Source of the DNA: Anagrus nilaparvatae
Taxonomy: Eukaryota > Arthropoda > Insecta > Hymenoptera > Mymaridae
Length of the DNA stretch: 64,000 nucleotides
Reading direction: 5' to 3'
Assembly (NCBI GenBank): GCA_022575985.1
Contig: JAKSXM010000272.1
Coordinates: 28,351,501 to 28,415,500, forward strand
This document shows, one piece after another, positions 22,671-33,777 of this stretch. Each line of letters opens with the position of its first letter. Positions within the stretch are counted from its first letter, which is position 1. The notes beneath the pieces were generated by a model. That model searched no databases. It had not been told where the DNA came from and was given only the letters and a program-made list of their open reading frames with translations. The position numbers and the translations under genes were made by a program.

Positions 22671-24242
22671 GTACAGTTTCGGAGATAGTAAGGCTATGGT
22701 AAAATATGCGTATAAGTATGATAGCCAAATTTTCGTCTAAAGATACTTAGTACTTCGTATCCTAGTTTTTTAGGCCGTGGGGTCTGGGTAAGTTATAGGT
22801 TCAAAGAGTAGGACAAATTTAGAAAAAAAAACTGAAAGTATGACACCGCGGAATAGTCTAGATTTTTAGATTAGCCCAAACAATGTTTCTCCAGAAGCCA
22901 GATAGCGAACAACTTCAAATGTAAACTGAGGTTATTTTGGTGTAATATAAAAATCTAAACTTTTACGAGGTGTCATACTTTCAGATTTTTTTTTTTTTTA
23001 AATTGGTTAACTTTTTGGACGCAAAACTTTTTTCAGACCCCGCAGCCAAAAATACTTTCTACAGTAGGTGATCATATTTTGACCTTGGCTTTTTCTTAAT
23101 AAAAATTCAGCTGTCACACTTTGTGACAGGAAGGGTTTCTGTCACATTAATTAAATTTAAAATAAAATTAATTTTTAAATTTAAAGCTTTTAAGCGCTCT
23201 TTTGAGCCATTACTGCGTTGGTTCCTTCGGAACGAATGCGATTTCAGAATTCCGTAAGAGAGGAACTGAAATCAGACTAGACCAATGCGCGCTCGGCCAC
23301 AAGTCGCAAATCACGCTTTTTCGAGAGCTCTCTCTTACTTTTACGTTATTGTGTAAATATATTTGATTATTTGGTCTGGATGATTCTTATCCATTGTGAT
23401 TTTGTGATTATTTTGTAGATTATTTTGTGTGATACGGTAATCCAATATAATTTAATTACCGATATCAATATTGTGAATCGTGCTTAATCAAAATTCGTAG
23501 TATAAGCACGCAGTTGCTGACTCCGCCATTGTGATTATCACATATTTCTATACTGGATATTCTACAAATTTATAGTGAGTTTTCATTTATCTTTGCTTAG
23601 GATAAATTAGTATAATTATTTTGGTTTTGTTCAACTACTATATCTGGGAATATTAAAATTCGGCAAAGACGACATCAGGAAGTATAAGGTAAAACCATCG
23701 TCTAGATAACGCGTCCGAATGTGCTCTTACGGTGTAGATTTTGGATATTTTAGTATTTTAGTATTTGGTAATTTTTTGCTTTTTATATTTAATTACTTTA
23801 ATTGTTATGCGGAAGTTACGACGGAAAATAATCTCTTGTTCTCCCTTTAATTTTTAATATTTAGATTATTAACCCTTTTGGCATTAGCTTCAACCTTTTT
23901 GATTTATTTGGTTAACTATTTCCGGTTTTATTAAACTGGTGGCGCTCAACTATTTTTGTAAATAATTTCTAATAAATAAATATTAATTGTTTTTGTTTTT
24001 TTATTAAATCTGTCTAAATAATCATTTTTACCTCCCCTTTAAATACTTTATTTTCAGGGTCTTCTAACAACAACAACAATAAAAGATAGGTCCAATATGG
24101 CTATTGTTGCACAGAATCGTATTGATGATATTTATTTATTTTTCGATCTAAATATTTTAAATTAGTTTATTGGTCTCAGATGACCCCGGTCATAACTTAC
24201 ACTTAGATTTTACCATAGCCATATCCGAAACTATATTTGTAC
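22671..24242. mobile_element. Inverted-repeat element with possible LTR-like core
   Basis: The arms GTACAGTTTCGGAGATAGTA...GGCTATGGTAAAAT (22671-22715) and their inverse (24205-24242) bound about 1.57 kb. A second inverted pair (22822-22845 and 22975-22998; TGAAAGTATGACACC against GGTGTCATACTTTCA) is nested inside. Positions 23110-24080 are less AT-rich and start TGTCACACTTTGTGACAG. They could be a solo long terminal repeat, but no defined end or target duplication was found. Confidence 0.5.
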
Positions 24243-24812
24243 AATAAATTGTAACCAAAAAATACAGCAAAAATACATACGCAATAAATTCAAATTTCAA
24301 ATCCTAACATTTATTATTATTTTTAATTACAATGTAATAAAATTCAAACCAATTTTTTATAAAATTTATTATTTAAATATTAAACACTTCGTTTAGTTAT
24401 AATAAAATTCGTTTTTTTGTAACAAATTCAGTTGAAAACACTATTAATAGCTTTTAGTGATACTATGACAAACAAACAAACGGATTTTTAATTTTATATT
24501 TGCATAGGATATTATAGAATATAAAACAAACAGAATTGATAAATATAGTATTTTAAGTATCAAGGGCGCAAAAGTTTTGGTCTTAACGTGATCACTATTA
24601 TATGTTCACGCTAGTGCCTAAAATTTTTCGCCCATGGAAATTTCACTCTGGGAAGGCCAAAAAAGACATTTTTAAAATAATTGTCAGTATAATATATACA
24701 CAAAAAAAGAATAGTAAAATTTACAAGGTGATGAAAATATATGCGGGTATACATTTAAAATATATATTTCTCCGACTATCGACGGTCGGACTATTTTTCG
24801 AAAATATGTTCA
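24243..24812. other. Non-genic
   Basis: AT-rich sequence. A short local hairpin TCCGACTATCGACGGTCGGA lies at 24771-24790. No gene seen. Confidence 0.35.
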
Positions 24813-25553
24813 TTAAGGTATATTGCTACTTCATAAAATTTTCTCGGGTCAAAATTTTTTTATTTTTTTTTTCTGTTGAAAAACTATTCAAGAATATGTA
24901 AAAAAATTTTTATATCGATCAAAATATTTTTTATATACTTTAAATCTTCTTTTATAGAGCCCCCGCCCTTCAATATATACGCGCTTAAAAACTTTAAACG
25001 CGTTTTTCTCGAAACTACTTTTTTGCACCTGGTACCCAGGATAAATCAAAACCACCTAGTCCGATCGACTCCAAATTTGGTCCACACACTTACCAAATGT
25101 GTAGTTTTCGTGTGAACTAAAATATTGCAAAAATTCTAATTTTTTCGATATTTTTTTGTAAAAAACGTAGAAAAAAAAATGACTTTTTTCGAAAATTTTT
25201 TTAAAATTTTAATAACTTTTTTTTTTTTTTGGCCAAAATTAAAAATTTTAGTTCACACGATAACCATACTCATGTAATTTATAATTCTTTTTTTTTTTTT
25301 TTTTCTAGCCGCTGCCAAACATTTTTTATCTTGGGTACAAGTAGCTCTTTCCGGCGAAAATTCTTGAACTTAAAATAAAATTTAATCGCATAAAAAATTA
25401 TAAAAATTAATTAAAAAAAATTTTTTTACATACTTTATTAGTTCATTTATTATATCCCAAAAAATTTTTCCATTATCTCTTCCCGTTTTCCTGTAAACTA
25501 ATTTGCTGATTTTGCTTGACGCCGCGGACGCGCCAAGTAGCAATATACCTTAA
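24813..25553. mobile_element. TTAA-flanked MITE, about 740 bp
   Basis: TTAA on both sides flanks inverted ends GGTATATTGCTACTT and AAGTAGCAATATACC. The interior has a GTTCACACGA-type inverted pair (near 25105 and 25250) but no ORF. TTAA duplication suggests a piggyBac-type non-autonomous element, a different family from 6924-7457. Confidence 0.75.
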
Positions 25554-25599
25554 ATGATCAAATACAACAAAAAACAGTCCATCTTACGTTTTTTTTGGA

Positions 25600-26215
25600 A
25601 TATAAAAAAAATGTTTTTTCTGATTGTCAATTTACCAAAATTAGATAGTCATTTATATGTTAAAAATATGTTTAAATAATGATTATTTTTTTTGTCAAAA
25701 TGAACGTATTTTGAATGTTGGAATTACTATTTTTAAACAGAAAAATGAAAAAAAAAATTATAGCATAACTTTCAAACAACAAGTATCCGACGGTATTTTG
25801 TATATATAAAATATATTCACGCGACTATAATTTTTTAGTATAAAGTAACCTATTTTGAATATTTAAAAGACTTTTAGATTAATAAAATTTTCTTAAGATC
25901 TTTGTGTCCAAAAGACGTTAAAAATATATTCATTTGAATATTTTTTGGCCTAAAATAAATTTTTACTATAATCCGACTAATTTTTAATGTCAAACGGACG
26001 CTATTTTGATGTTCAAATGACTATTCATTTACAATTTATAAACTGTTTAAAAGATTTTAATTTTACTATAAAAGTTTTTCCGCCGACGTATAGTTTTGTC
26101 ATTTAGACTTTCAAAATAGGTTCATTTGACTATTTATTTGGCCTTCACTGACATAAATTTTTACTAAAATCCGACTAATTTTTAACGTCGGACACTATTT
26201 TACAACTGATTGGGC
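25600..26215. repeat. About 205-bp satellite, left part
   Basis: Diverged units carry TTCAAAATAGGTTCATTTGAC, CATAAATTTTTACTAAAATCC and ACGTCAAACGGA. They continue in the same orientation at 28610-29830; retroelement sequence separates the two parts. Confidence 0.75.
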
Positions 26216-26667
26216 CCACAGTTACAACTGATTGGGGCCTATACTCTTTTCAGGTAAAATACTCAAACTTTTGGAACAAAATTCCTCTCTGAATTTATGA
26301 CCTGCACTCATTTAATTTATTTAAAAAAGCAATAAAAGGCAGTATCTCTATAAATTAGATGTTTAACAACAGTATAACTAAATTAATTTTAATTAATTTT
26401 GTTATTTAATCATTTATTTATAAATTTTAACCTATTTATTTATTTTTTGACTGATTGTTGCTATGGTTAACTTATTTATTTTGTTTCCTTTTTCGAATCA
26501 GTTTTAATATCAAATTATATTATATTACTCATATCTTTATTAACTAATTTTACCTTAATTTTATTAATAAATAAATTATTTATTTAAATTAAACAATATA
26601 TGTTAATTAGAACTATAATAATAATAACTATGTAAGAGTGTAACTAATTTCGTATACAAATTAAAGA

Positions 26668-26990
26668 AATTTTTTTTTTTTTTTTTTTTTGCGTAGGAAG
26701 TGGAAAAATGCATTACGCATACTGATCAGCATCCGAACTGACAGTTATGTGGGACTCGACCTACCTTGCCTATACCCACTAAAACTCCACTCCCTTCCTA
26801 CCTTATGCGAGCCTATCCCGGGACCGTTTTCACATTACTTCAGGACAGGTTCAAGGCCATTTAGTTCTATTCATGAACTCCATATTTTGACTTACATCCA
26901 CTGACTCGCCAGTCTGGTTAAGGACTCCGTCATTCCATCTGGTTGAAATTTCGTCTTTATGTACTGTCATCTTTAATAAAAATAAATGTT
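26668..26990 (-). mobile_element. 3' end of a poly(A)-tailed retroelement
   Basis: On the minus strand a less AT-rich block of about 300 bp (with CCCGGGATAGGCTCGCAT) ends in a run of about 20 A (plus-strand T run 26670-26690). This is the form of a 5'-truncated LINE or a SINE. No protein domain remains, so the clade is unknown. Confidence 0.55.
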
Positions 26991-27033
26991 AGCTAAAAAT
27001 ATACGTTATTTCTCATTATCATCAAAAAGAAGG

Positions 27034-28531
27034 TTAATAAATAAATAAATAAATAAATAAATATATATAAATAGATACATAAATAAAATAAATAAATAAA
27101 TATTATCCTACCATCTACTATTGCTTGCGGTATCAAGAGTAACTGCAGGGATGATAGTATGTTAGTACAACAGCTTCAGTCATCCGGATAACCGCAATAC
27201 GTCTTAATATTAGCCTATACCTTGGACTTCAGGTTTTTTGGTGCGGAGTATGTACTCCACATACTGGCCAATTTCGGACCATACTTCTTCATTTCGAAGC
27301 ATCAGGGTAACCACATTCTCAGGTGTGATTTGACCGATGTTAGCTTCTAATTGAAACTTTTTAGCAGCCCACCTATCGCATTTGAAGAATGTGTGTTCCG
27401 GCGTGTCTTCTTTGCCAGGACAGTATATACATTCAGCACTATTCATCTTCTGGATCCGAAAGAGGTAGGAGAAAAAAAGTCCATGTCCACTTAGGAATTG
27501 GGTCAAAAAATTATTAATGTCCCCATGCCCTCTATTTATCCAAGGTGATATCTCTCCTATCAATCTCTTGGTCCATTTGCTCTCCGTGTAGTCGGTCCAG
27601 CGCTTCTGCCAATCGCTTAGGCTGATCTGGCGCGAAGTAGCCTTCGCGCGGTCAATACCTTCCCTCTCTTTGTTCAGATAGATATACTGTCTCTCAAGAG
27701 CCAGCAGATCTATCGGGATTACCCCAGCAATGACCAGAGCTGCCTCCAACGACACTGTTCGATAGGCACAGGAGATTCGCAGGGCTCCTTGCCTCTGCAC
27801 GCTCGTAAGCTTAGACGCATAAGTGACCTTCCTTATGCAGTCGGCCCATACTTCTGCACCATACAGTAGTATGGAGTGGGTTACCGACATAAGAAGCCTG
27901 CGCTTTCCAGTCTTAGGTCCGCACGTGTTTCTCATAAGCCTGCTTAACGCAGTAGTGGACCTAGCAGCCTTCTCCGTACTTCTCCGAATCTGCGCCATGA
28001 AGGTCAGTTTCGTATCCAGCAGCACTCCTAAGTACTTTAAGTGTTCCTTCGTTTCTATCCTATCCTCCCCAATACATATTGGGATAATAGTCTCAATATG
28101 CTTGCGGGTGAATAGGACAATCTCAGTCTTCGCCGTTGCAAGCTTTAGTCCGTGGTCTTCCATCCAGTAATTGACCCCATGCATTGCCTGATTCAGTTTC
28201 TCCTCGGCGATTTTTTCATTTTTTGCCGTAATTACTAGGACCAGGTCGTCCGCGTAGCCTACAGTAAAAGTATCAGCCGGCATCGGTAGCCTTAGTACCT
28301 GGTCGTACATGATGTTCCATAGATCCGGTCCAAGGACCGATCCTTGAACTGCACCTGCAGTTACTTTCCTCACTCTTGTTCCTTGTGCAGTTTCAAAGAT
28401 TATTTCCCGATCACTCAGGTAGCTGCTGATTATTCTTCGCAGGTATTTTGGCACCTGGAAGTTCCTGAGTCCCTCCATGAAATCGCTCCATCTTGCTGAG
28501 TTAAAGGCATTTTTCACATCGAGGGTCACTA
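27034..28531 (-). mobile_element. 5'-truncated R1-like non-LTR retrotransposon
   Basis: The minus-strand element carries the C-terminal half of ORF2 (27210-28529), about 100 bp of 3' untranslated sequence and a terminal TTTA-type simple tail (27034-27107). The truncation is at about 28531, just before RT motif A. Everything upstream (endonuclease, RT fingers) is missing. Codon and base composition are clearly less AT-rich than the host DNA around it. Confidence 0.85.
27210..28529 (-). CDS. R1-clade reverse transcriptase, C-terminal part
   Basis: The open frame of about 440 codons has no authentic start; the first codon is GTG at the truncation. It begins at RT motif A (LDVKNAFNSA). It then shows the QGSVLGP motif B, the catalytic GYADD of motif C, a KTE motif and the thumb. 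It ends with a CCHC-type zinc motif (CIYCPGKEDTPEHTFFKC) and the TPENVV...W tail typical of R1-like ORF2. There is no RNase H. The frame is undamaged, suggesting a recent insertion, but without endonuclease and promoter it cannot move by itself. Residues and domain order are seen; assignment to R1 is from family knowledge. Confidence 0.88.
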   Translation of the reverse strand: MTLDVKNAFNSARWSDFMEGLRNFQVPKYLRRIISSYLSDREIIFETAQGTRVRKVTAGAVQGSVLGPDLWNIMYDQVLRLPMPADTFTVGYADDLVLVITAKNEKIAEEKLNQAMHGVNYWMEDHGLKLATAKTEIVLFTRKHIETIIPICIGEDRIETKEHLKYLGVLLDTKLTFMAQIRRSTEKAARSTTALSRLMRNTCGPKTGKRRLLMSVTHSILLYGAEVWADCIRKVTYASKLTSVQRQGALRISCAYRTVSLEAALVIAGVIPIDLLALERQYIYLNKEREGIDRAKATSRQISLSDWQKRWTDYTESKWTKRLIGEISPWINRGHGDINNFLTQFLSGHGLFFSYLFRIQKMNSAECIYCPGKEDTPEHTFFKCDRWAAKKFQLEANIGQITPENVVTLMLRNEEVWSEIGQYVEYILRTKKPEVQGIG

Positions 28532-28545
28532 ATAAATTAAAGAAA

Positions 28546-28563
28546 ATAATAGTAATAATAGTA

Positions 28564-28594
<31 letters not shown>

Positions 28595-28597
28595 TAT
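28546..28597. repeat. AAT microsatellite at the 5' junction of the R1-like element
   Basis: A run of AAT/TAG-type trinucleotides lies immediately beside the truncation point of the retrotransposon. Confidence 0.9.
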
Positions 28598-28609
28598 TTT
28601 GATGTTTAA

Positions 28610-29830
28610 GTTATTATTCATTTACGCTACAAAAACTATTTAAAACATTTTCATTTTACTAAATAATTTTTTTCCCCGACGTTTAGTTGTGTCATTTATA
28701 CATTCAAAATAGGTTCATTTGACTCTCTTTTTGAACTTTACTGACATAAATTTTTACTAATAATTGACTATTTCTTAAAGTAAACGGATTTTATTTTTAT
28801 TTTTAAATTACTATTCATTCACGCTTAATAAGAGGAACCAAATAATATGAGGAACCAAAAAAAACTAATAAAGGGACTAGAATTATTGTCCATTTATGCC
28901 GAGCATCGTGAGAACAACCATTCATTATGTGCCTTTGTAAAATAAGCTATGTAATGTGGTAACAACTTCAAAAAAAATTATATCCTCAAAGAAGAATTTG
29001 CTAGTAATTTAATTTTCAGCATATTAGATACAAAGAAAAAACAATTTTTAAAAAATTTTTCAAAATAAACTGTATAAAAGATTTTCATTTTACTAAAAAC
29101 TTTTTTTCGCCGACGTATAGTTGGACATTCAAAATAGGTTTATTTGACTATTTTTTTTACCTTAGCTGACATAACTTTTTACCAAACTTCAACTAATTTT
29201 TATCGTTAAGCGGATATTATTTTTATGTTCAAATGACTATTCACTTACGTTTTATAAACTGTTTGATAGATTTTCATTTTACTAAAAAATTTTTTTCGCT
29301 GACGTTTAGTTGTGTCATTTAGACATTCAAAATATGTTCGCTTGACTATTTTTTTTACCTTAGCTAAAATAACTTTTTACCAAAATTCAACTAATTTTTT
29401 TTTTCAAACGGATGTTATTTTTATGTTCAAATGACTATTCACTTACGCTTTATAAACTGTTTAAAAGATTTTCATTTGACTACAAAATTTTCCCCGATGT
29501 CATCAAGTTGTGTCATTCAAACATTAAAAATATGTTCATTTGACCGAGCATTTGACTATTTTTTAACCTCCGCTGACAAAAATTTTTACCATAATTCGAA
29601 TAATTTTTAACGTCAAACGAATACTTTTTTTATGTTCAATTGACTATTCACTTACATCTTATTAACTGTATGAAAGATTTTAATTTCACTATAAAATTTT
29701 TCCGTAGACAGTTAGTTCTGTCATTATGACATTTAAAATAGGTTCATTTGACTATCTTTTTTATCTTCGCTGAGACATAAGTTTTTACTAATATTCAACT
29801 AATTTTTATCGTCAAGCGGATGTTTGTTTT
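28610..29830. repeat. About 205-bp satellite, right part
   Basis: The anchor ACATTCAAAATAGGTTCATTTGAC-like recurs near 28700, 29123, 29323, 29520 and 29729. Units also share TTATAAACTGTTTAAAAGATT, TTTTACTA and GCCGACGTTTAGTTGTGTCATT. They match 25600-26215 in the same orientation. Confidence 0.8.
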
Positions 29831-30872
29831 GAGGGGTAAATGGTAATTCTGACTTCTGAAATGAATGAAACTATTTTAATTTATGGCCCAACTATAGCTT
29901 TTTCAAGTCTTACAATTAGTAGATAGAATTTAAATTTAACTTATGTACTTGGGGATTGTTTTTCTTTTTCATATACATATTTTGCTTTTATTAAAAATTT
30001 ATATTATCCAACACATTTTCAATAAAATCTAAACATTTGATTTTCTCATAATATTAAGAAAAAATTCAATTTCAACAAAATATTTTGTTTCTTTATTAAA
30101 AACATCAACGTTCACAAAAATTAATATCCAAAACTTGCACTTTAGGTTAATCTAGTGTTGTACTTTGATACCTACGTTCTAGAATTCATAACTTTTCACA
30201 GCACTTAAAGAAAAATAAATATAATAAGTCAACATAATTTAAAATTTATCAGTGTTTATCTCTAACCTTATTAGTGTATAATTTAAAAAATTATAGCAAA
30301 GAAATGATGCTTTAAATTTTCTTTTGTAATATTATTAAAATTTTTATTTTTTTTGTTTAAGCGTGGATTTAGACGAAAAGAATGAAGTTGTTATTTGACT
30401 CAAACAGCGCAAAAATCCTCCATTAATTAACGTGAAATAAAATTAATTTTAATAAAAAATATTTTGCTTTGTGAATAATATTCAAATTTAAGTTAATAGA
30501 TAACTTTTGTAATTTCAAGAAATTTAAACATTAGGCAAGGATGGAGATCTGGAGTCCTTTTTTTATAAAATATTTTTTATAAACGTTTTTTTTTATAAAA
30601 ACAATTTTTTATATTTTTTTTTTTTATAATAGACATTTTTTATTAAAATTTTTTTATAATTATTCTTTTTTATAAAATTTTTTCACATAAAAAACGCTGA
30701 AAATAAATTATTGGAACTGCAATTCTACAAACCATGACAAAAATTTCAAAATTATATAAAAATGTTTAATCACAAATTTTAAACAAATTTAAATTTCAAA
30801 AATTACAAAACTCTTTTTTTTAATTCTTATACTTTGCGAGTACACCTGAATAAATATCAAAGATATTCAACT
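29831..30872. other. 3' flank of IR-B, non-genic
   Basis: AT-rich sequence with a strong low-complexity TTTTTTATAAAA stretch at 30555-30680. I see no gene here. Confidence 0.4.
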
Positions 30873-32759
30873 TCAGACGGGATGGGATCCAGAAGCCATG
30901 TTCTGTGGATGTTTAAAGTATTTTTGCATTTTGCCAGAAACCGGTTTTCTTATTTGTTTTATAACTTTTTTTACTGATAAACTGTTAATTTTCTTCAAAG
31001 AGTAGTAGAATAGTTCCAAAAGCAAAATTATGTAAGTTGATTTTCTTAAGTAGTAGTAGAATAGTTCTAAAACCAAAATTAAAGTTGCCAAAACTGCTCC
31101 TATTCCCATTTCTAGAAGAAGAACGATTAATAAAATATTTTGATCTTCTTCAAGATTGTAATCTTTTGCAATATCTTTCCTGGCTACGTTGTTTGACTTC
31201 CATTTCTGATCCAAGCCAGTTTCAGATATTCGTTGAACAGTTTTAGAAAATTTTGGAATAAAATAGTAGTTAAAACCAAATTCCATATAACTCAAATAAT
31301 TGGGCAAATTCAAATCGAGTGAAATAAGTTTTTGATTTTTATATTTCTCCCTCATTGTAAACAAAATATGATCTGTATCACTTGTCGTGGCTACAATTAT
31401 TTCATTTTTTAGTGCATCGTAAATCTCATTTCCAAATTTTATTTTTATTATTTTTGACATTGTTGCAATTTCTTCAGAGTGATGTTTATAGTAATGAAGA
31501 TGCGTGTTAACTGTACCGAATATTGTAACATTCTTCTGCAAAATATCATTTATAGATTCAATTAGTGGATATTCATTGGAAACTAATTTAACTTCTGTTA
31601 AACTAATTACTAAGTCTGACATTTTAAATGTCGAAAATGCAAAAATTGTTAAATAAATTATCTTTGAACGTATATTTTGAGGAGTAGATCTTCCCATTCC
31701 TAGCATTACAGCAAAAATGTTTAAGGTTGACCAGTCAGTGTCGTGGAATTTAAAGAAACGTGCTGACAAATAAATTATAAGTAAAACTGACAACAAAGAT
31801 AAAAGGTACCAAACGTTATCAGCTAATTCGTATTTTGTTTCATTTATAATAGGTACCACTGCAACATATTTTTCATGAAATAAAGGGTATGTAGTAAGAT
31901 ACATATTTACATCGTTTTCTCTCTCACTTTTAGCTAATACCATTGATATCCGTAATTTATAAAGGTAAATGATGTTATAAGTAATTGGCATTGGAATAAA
32001 AGAAGAAGTAACGTTTATAATTTGTTCAAAACATTTGTAAGTGTTATATAAATGTAACATTTCATTATTTTTTTTGTAGTCATCTAAGGATCCAAAAATG
32101 CCAATTTTTAAATTAAATCCTTTAAGATTATTCAATGTGTCAGGAAAAAATTCTGTAGTAGCTACAGTATTAGAAGAAATATTCAGCTTATCTTCAACAA
32201 GAGAAGATTTGTAAGGATTAGCGGAAATGACATTAAATTTATTTTTTGTTGTTATTTCTATTATCGTAGTATCAATAAAACCATAGGAAACGAATGAGTC
32301 TAAAAGGAATTTTTTCTTTCTATTGGAGATAATTCCCTTTAACGATATAAATAAAATTTTTGGACCATTTCCTAATAATACACTGTATACAAGAAGAGGA
32401 AGGCAATTAGCTACTTGCTTTACGTTAGCATCAGTGACAGCAAAAACGTGTAAGGGTGCATTAATTCGACGATTAAAGTAAAAATTTCCATCTGTGTAAA
32501 ACATGGGATTCGAGCGTTTTGCTGCTTCAATAGGATGGAAGTAAAAATACTTGGGCTTACTATTCAAATTTACTTCTGTTGTTGGAGCGTAATTCATTAA
32601 ACTTTTAGATATTGAAGTGAAATTAGACATTGAATTGTCCGTATAAAACACAACTCTTCGAGGCTTAACTTCTTGTAGAACATTGGATATTATCATATCA
32701 GTAATTTGCGTATGCACAAATGATAAACTAAAAATCAGTAAAATTGTTTTGATATACAT
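30873..32759 (-). CDS. Divergent ionotropic receptor (IR-B)
   Basis: The single-exon frame encodes 628 aa and is a paralogue of IR-A. The start is the ATG of MYIKTILL at 32759; the frame stays open a little further upstream, but only through a TTG. A signal peptide ends near residue 18 (SLSFVHT). M1 is about 315-340, M2 about 361-385 and M3 about 536-565, with QRISETGLDQKW before M3. Classical glutamate-contacting residues are not visible. Just after M3 there is an in-frame 51-bp tandem duplication (31001-31070 area), giving LELFYYYLRK then LELFYYSLKK. Its 5' end and upstream region are duplicated at 33778-34578. It is likely a sensory-neuron membrane channel subunit; the ligand is unknown. 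Confidence 0.85.
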   Translation of the reverse strand: MYIKTILLIFSLSFVHTQITDMIISNVLQEVKPRRVVFYTDNSMSNFTSISKSLMNYAPTTEVNLNSKPKYFYFHPIEAAKRSNPMFYTDGNFYFNRRINAPLHVFAVTDANVKQVANCLPLLVYSVLLGNGPKILFISLKGIISNRKKKFLLDSFVSYGFIDTTIIEITTKNKFNVISANPYKSSLVEDKLNISSNTVATTEFFPDTLNNLKGFNLKIGIFGSLDDYKKNNEMLHLYNTYKCFEQIINVTSSFIPMPITYNIIYLYKLRISMVLAKSERENDVNMYLTTYPLFHEKYVAVVPIINETKYELADNVWYLLSLLSVLLIIYLSARFFKFHDTDWSTLNIFAVMLGMGRSTPQNIRSKIIYLTIFAFSTFKMSDLVISLTEVKLVSNEYPLIESINDILQKNVTIFGTVNTHLHYYKHHSEEIATMSKIIKIKFGNEIYDALKNEIIVATTSDTDHILFTMREKYKNQKLISLDLNLPNYLSYMEFGFNYYFIPKFSKTVQRISETGLDQKWKSNNVARKDIAKDYNLEEDQNILLIVLLLEMGIGAVLATLILVLELFYYYLRKSTYIILLLELFYYSLKKINSLSVKKVIKQIRKPVSGKMQKYFKHPQNMASGSHPV

Positions 32760-33617
32760 TTTGCTTATGGTGTAGCTCAATCAATGTAAAATTAAGAAAA
32801 AACACTTGAAGATATTTAGAGATGACAATTAAGATTGTTCTAAGAAATTGGATAACTTAAATACTTGCTATTGCTAAACTATTTTAGAAACAAAACCTAT
32901 TAATTTCTAAAACTACATAACTGTTTTAAAACATATAATTTAATTTAAAGCTCTATATTTTGAAACGAAAGCAACAAAAATATCTGAAACACTGAATAAA
33001 TTCTATTAGTAAAAAAGTATTTAAGTGATAGTTTTTTTATTTTTAATGAAATATGTTGTAACGAACGAAATCAAAAAATCAATTCCCCCCCCCCTGAAAC
33101 GTCACTTTTTCACCCCCCCCCTGCCGAGCCGGACTTTTTCAAATACCCCATCCAATTAACATGTTCCATGTTAATATTAAAATAAATTGAAAGGTCATGA
33201 GAGTATTAGTAAACATTGAAAAATGATGAGAAATAATTTTTTATGTTTAATATGCTATTAACTATGAAAAATTGAAAAATATTAGAGAAAAGTATTATTT
33301 AAAAATTATATGCAATTTAAATCATTAGTTCAAGAACAAATTATTTTAATATGGGTAATTGTCAAACTGACATTTTTTTGGGTTAACTGATTACGATCAA
33401 TGAAATCAAAAATCAATAATAGCATAAGGTTTTCAGGAACAATAATTTTGAAAATATGCTTTTATTTCTAAAAATTCTATAAGGAATTCAAAATATTTAC
33501 GCTCGTGAAAAAAAATCTGCTTTAGTGCAAAAACTAAAAGCTGCAATTTGTAACGAGATTTAATTTATTTACTAATTAATATTAATATGTATATTGTTTT
33601 GAATATACAGGAAGAAC
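32726..33617 (-). repeat. Upstream duplication, copy next to intact IR-B
   Basis: This stretch covers the first codons and about 850 bp upstream of IR-B and matches 33778-34578 at high identity. It differs by an insertion of about 85 bp at 33086-33170, which contains two C runs and ACATGTTCCATGTTAA. That block is related to 4250-4350, so it is probably a small mobile repeat that arrived after the duplication. Confidence 0.8.
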
Positions 33618-33777
33618 CCACGTTGGGTTTGTTTTTCCTCAAATCAAAATAATGTTGAAAATAAATCTAAACTTGTTCGAGGCATCGAAATGACTTGGGG
33701 ACAAAATTTCTCCACAAATTAGACATTTTTAAGGATATTCCATTTTTTGACCAGACAAAATTATAAGGCAAGATTTC
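33618..33777. other. Junction between the duplicate copies
   Basis: A short AT-rich segment with no gene or repeat recognised. Confidence 0.4.

Noticed and set aside
23110..24080. Solo LTR of a retrotransposon
   Set aside because: It starts TGTCACAC and is less AT-rich, but no matching terminal CA, target duplication or primer site could be defined.
27823..28170. Plus-strand ORF opposite the reverse transcriptase
   Set aside because: Shadow of the RT frame; no domain pattern.
32760..32780. IR-B start seven codons upstream (TTG)
   Set aside because: There is no ATG there; MYIKTILL at 32759 begins the signal peptide and is conserved in the duplicate.
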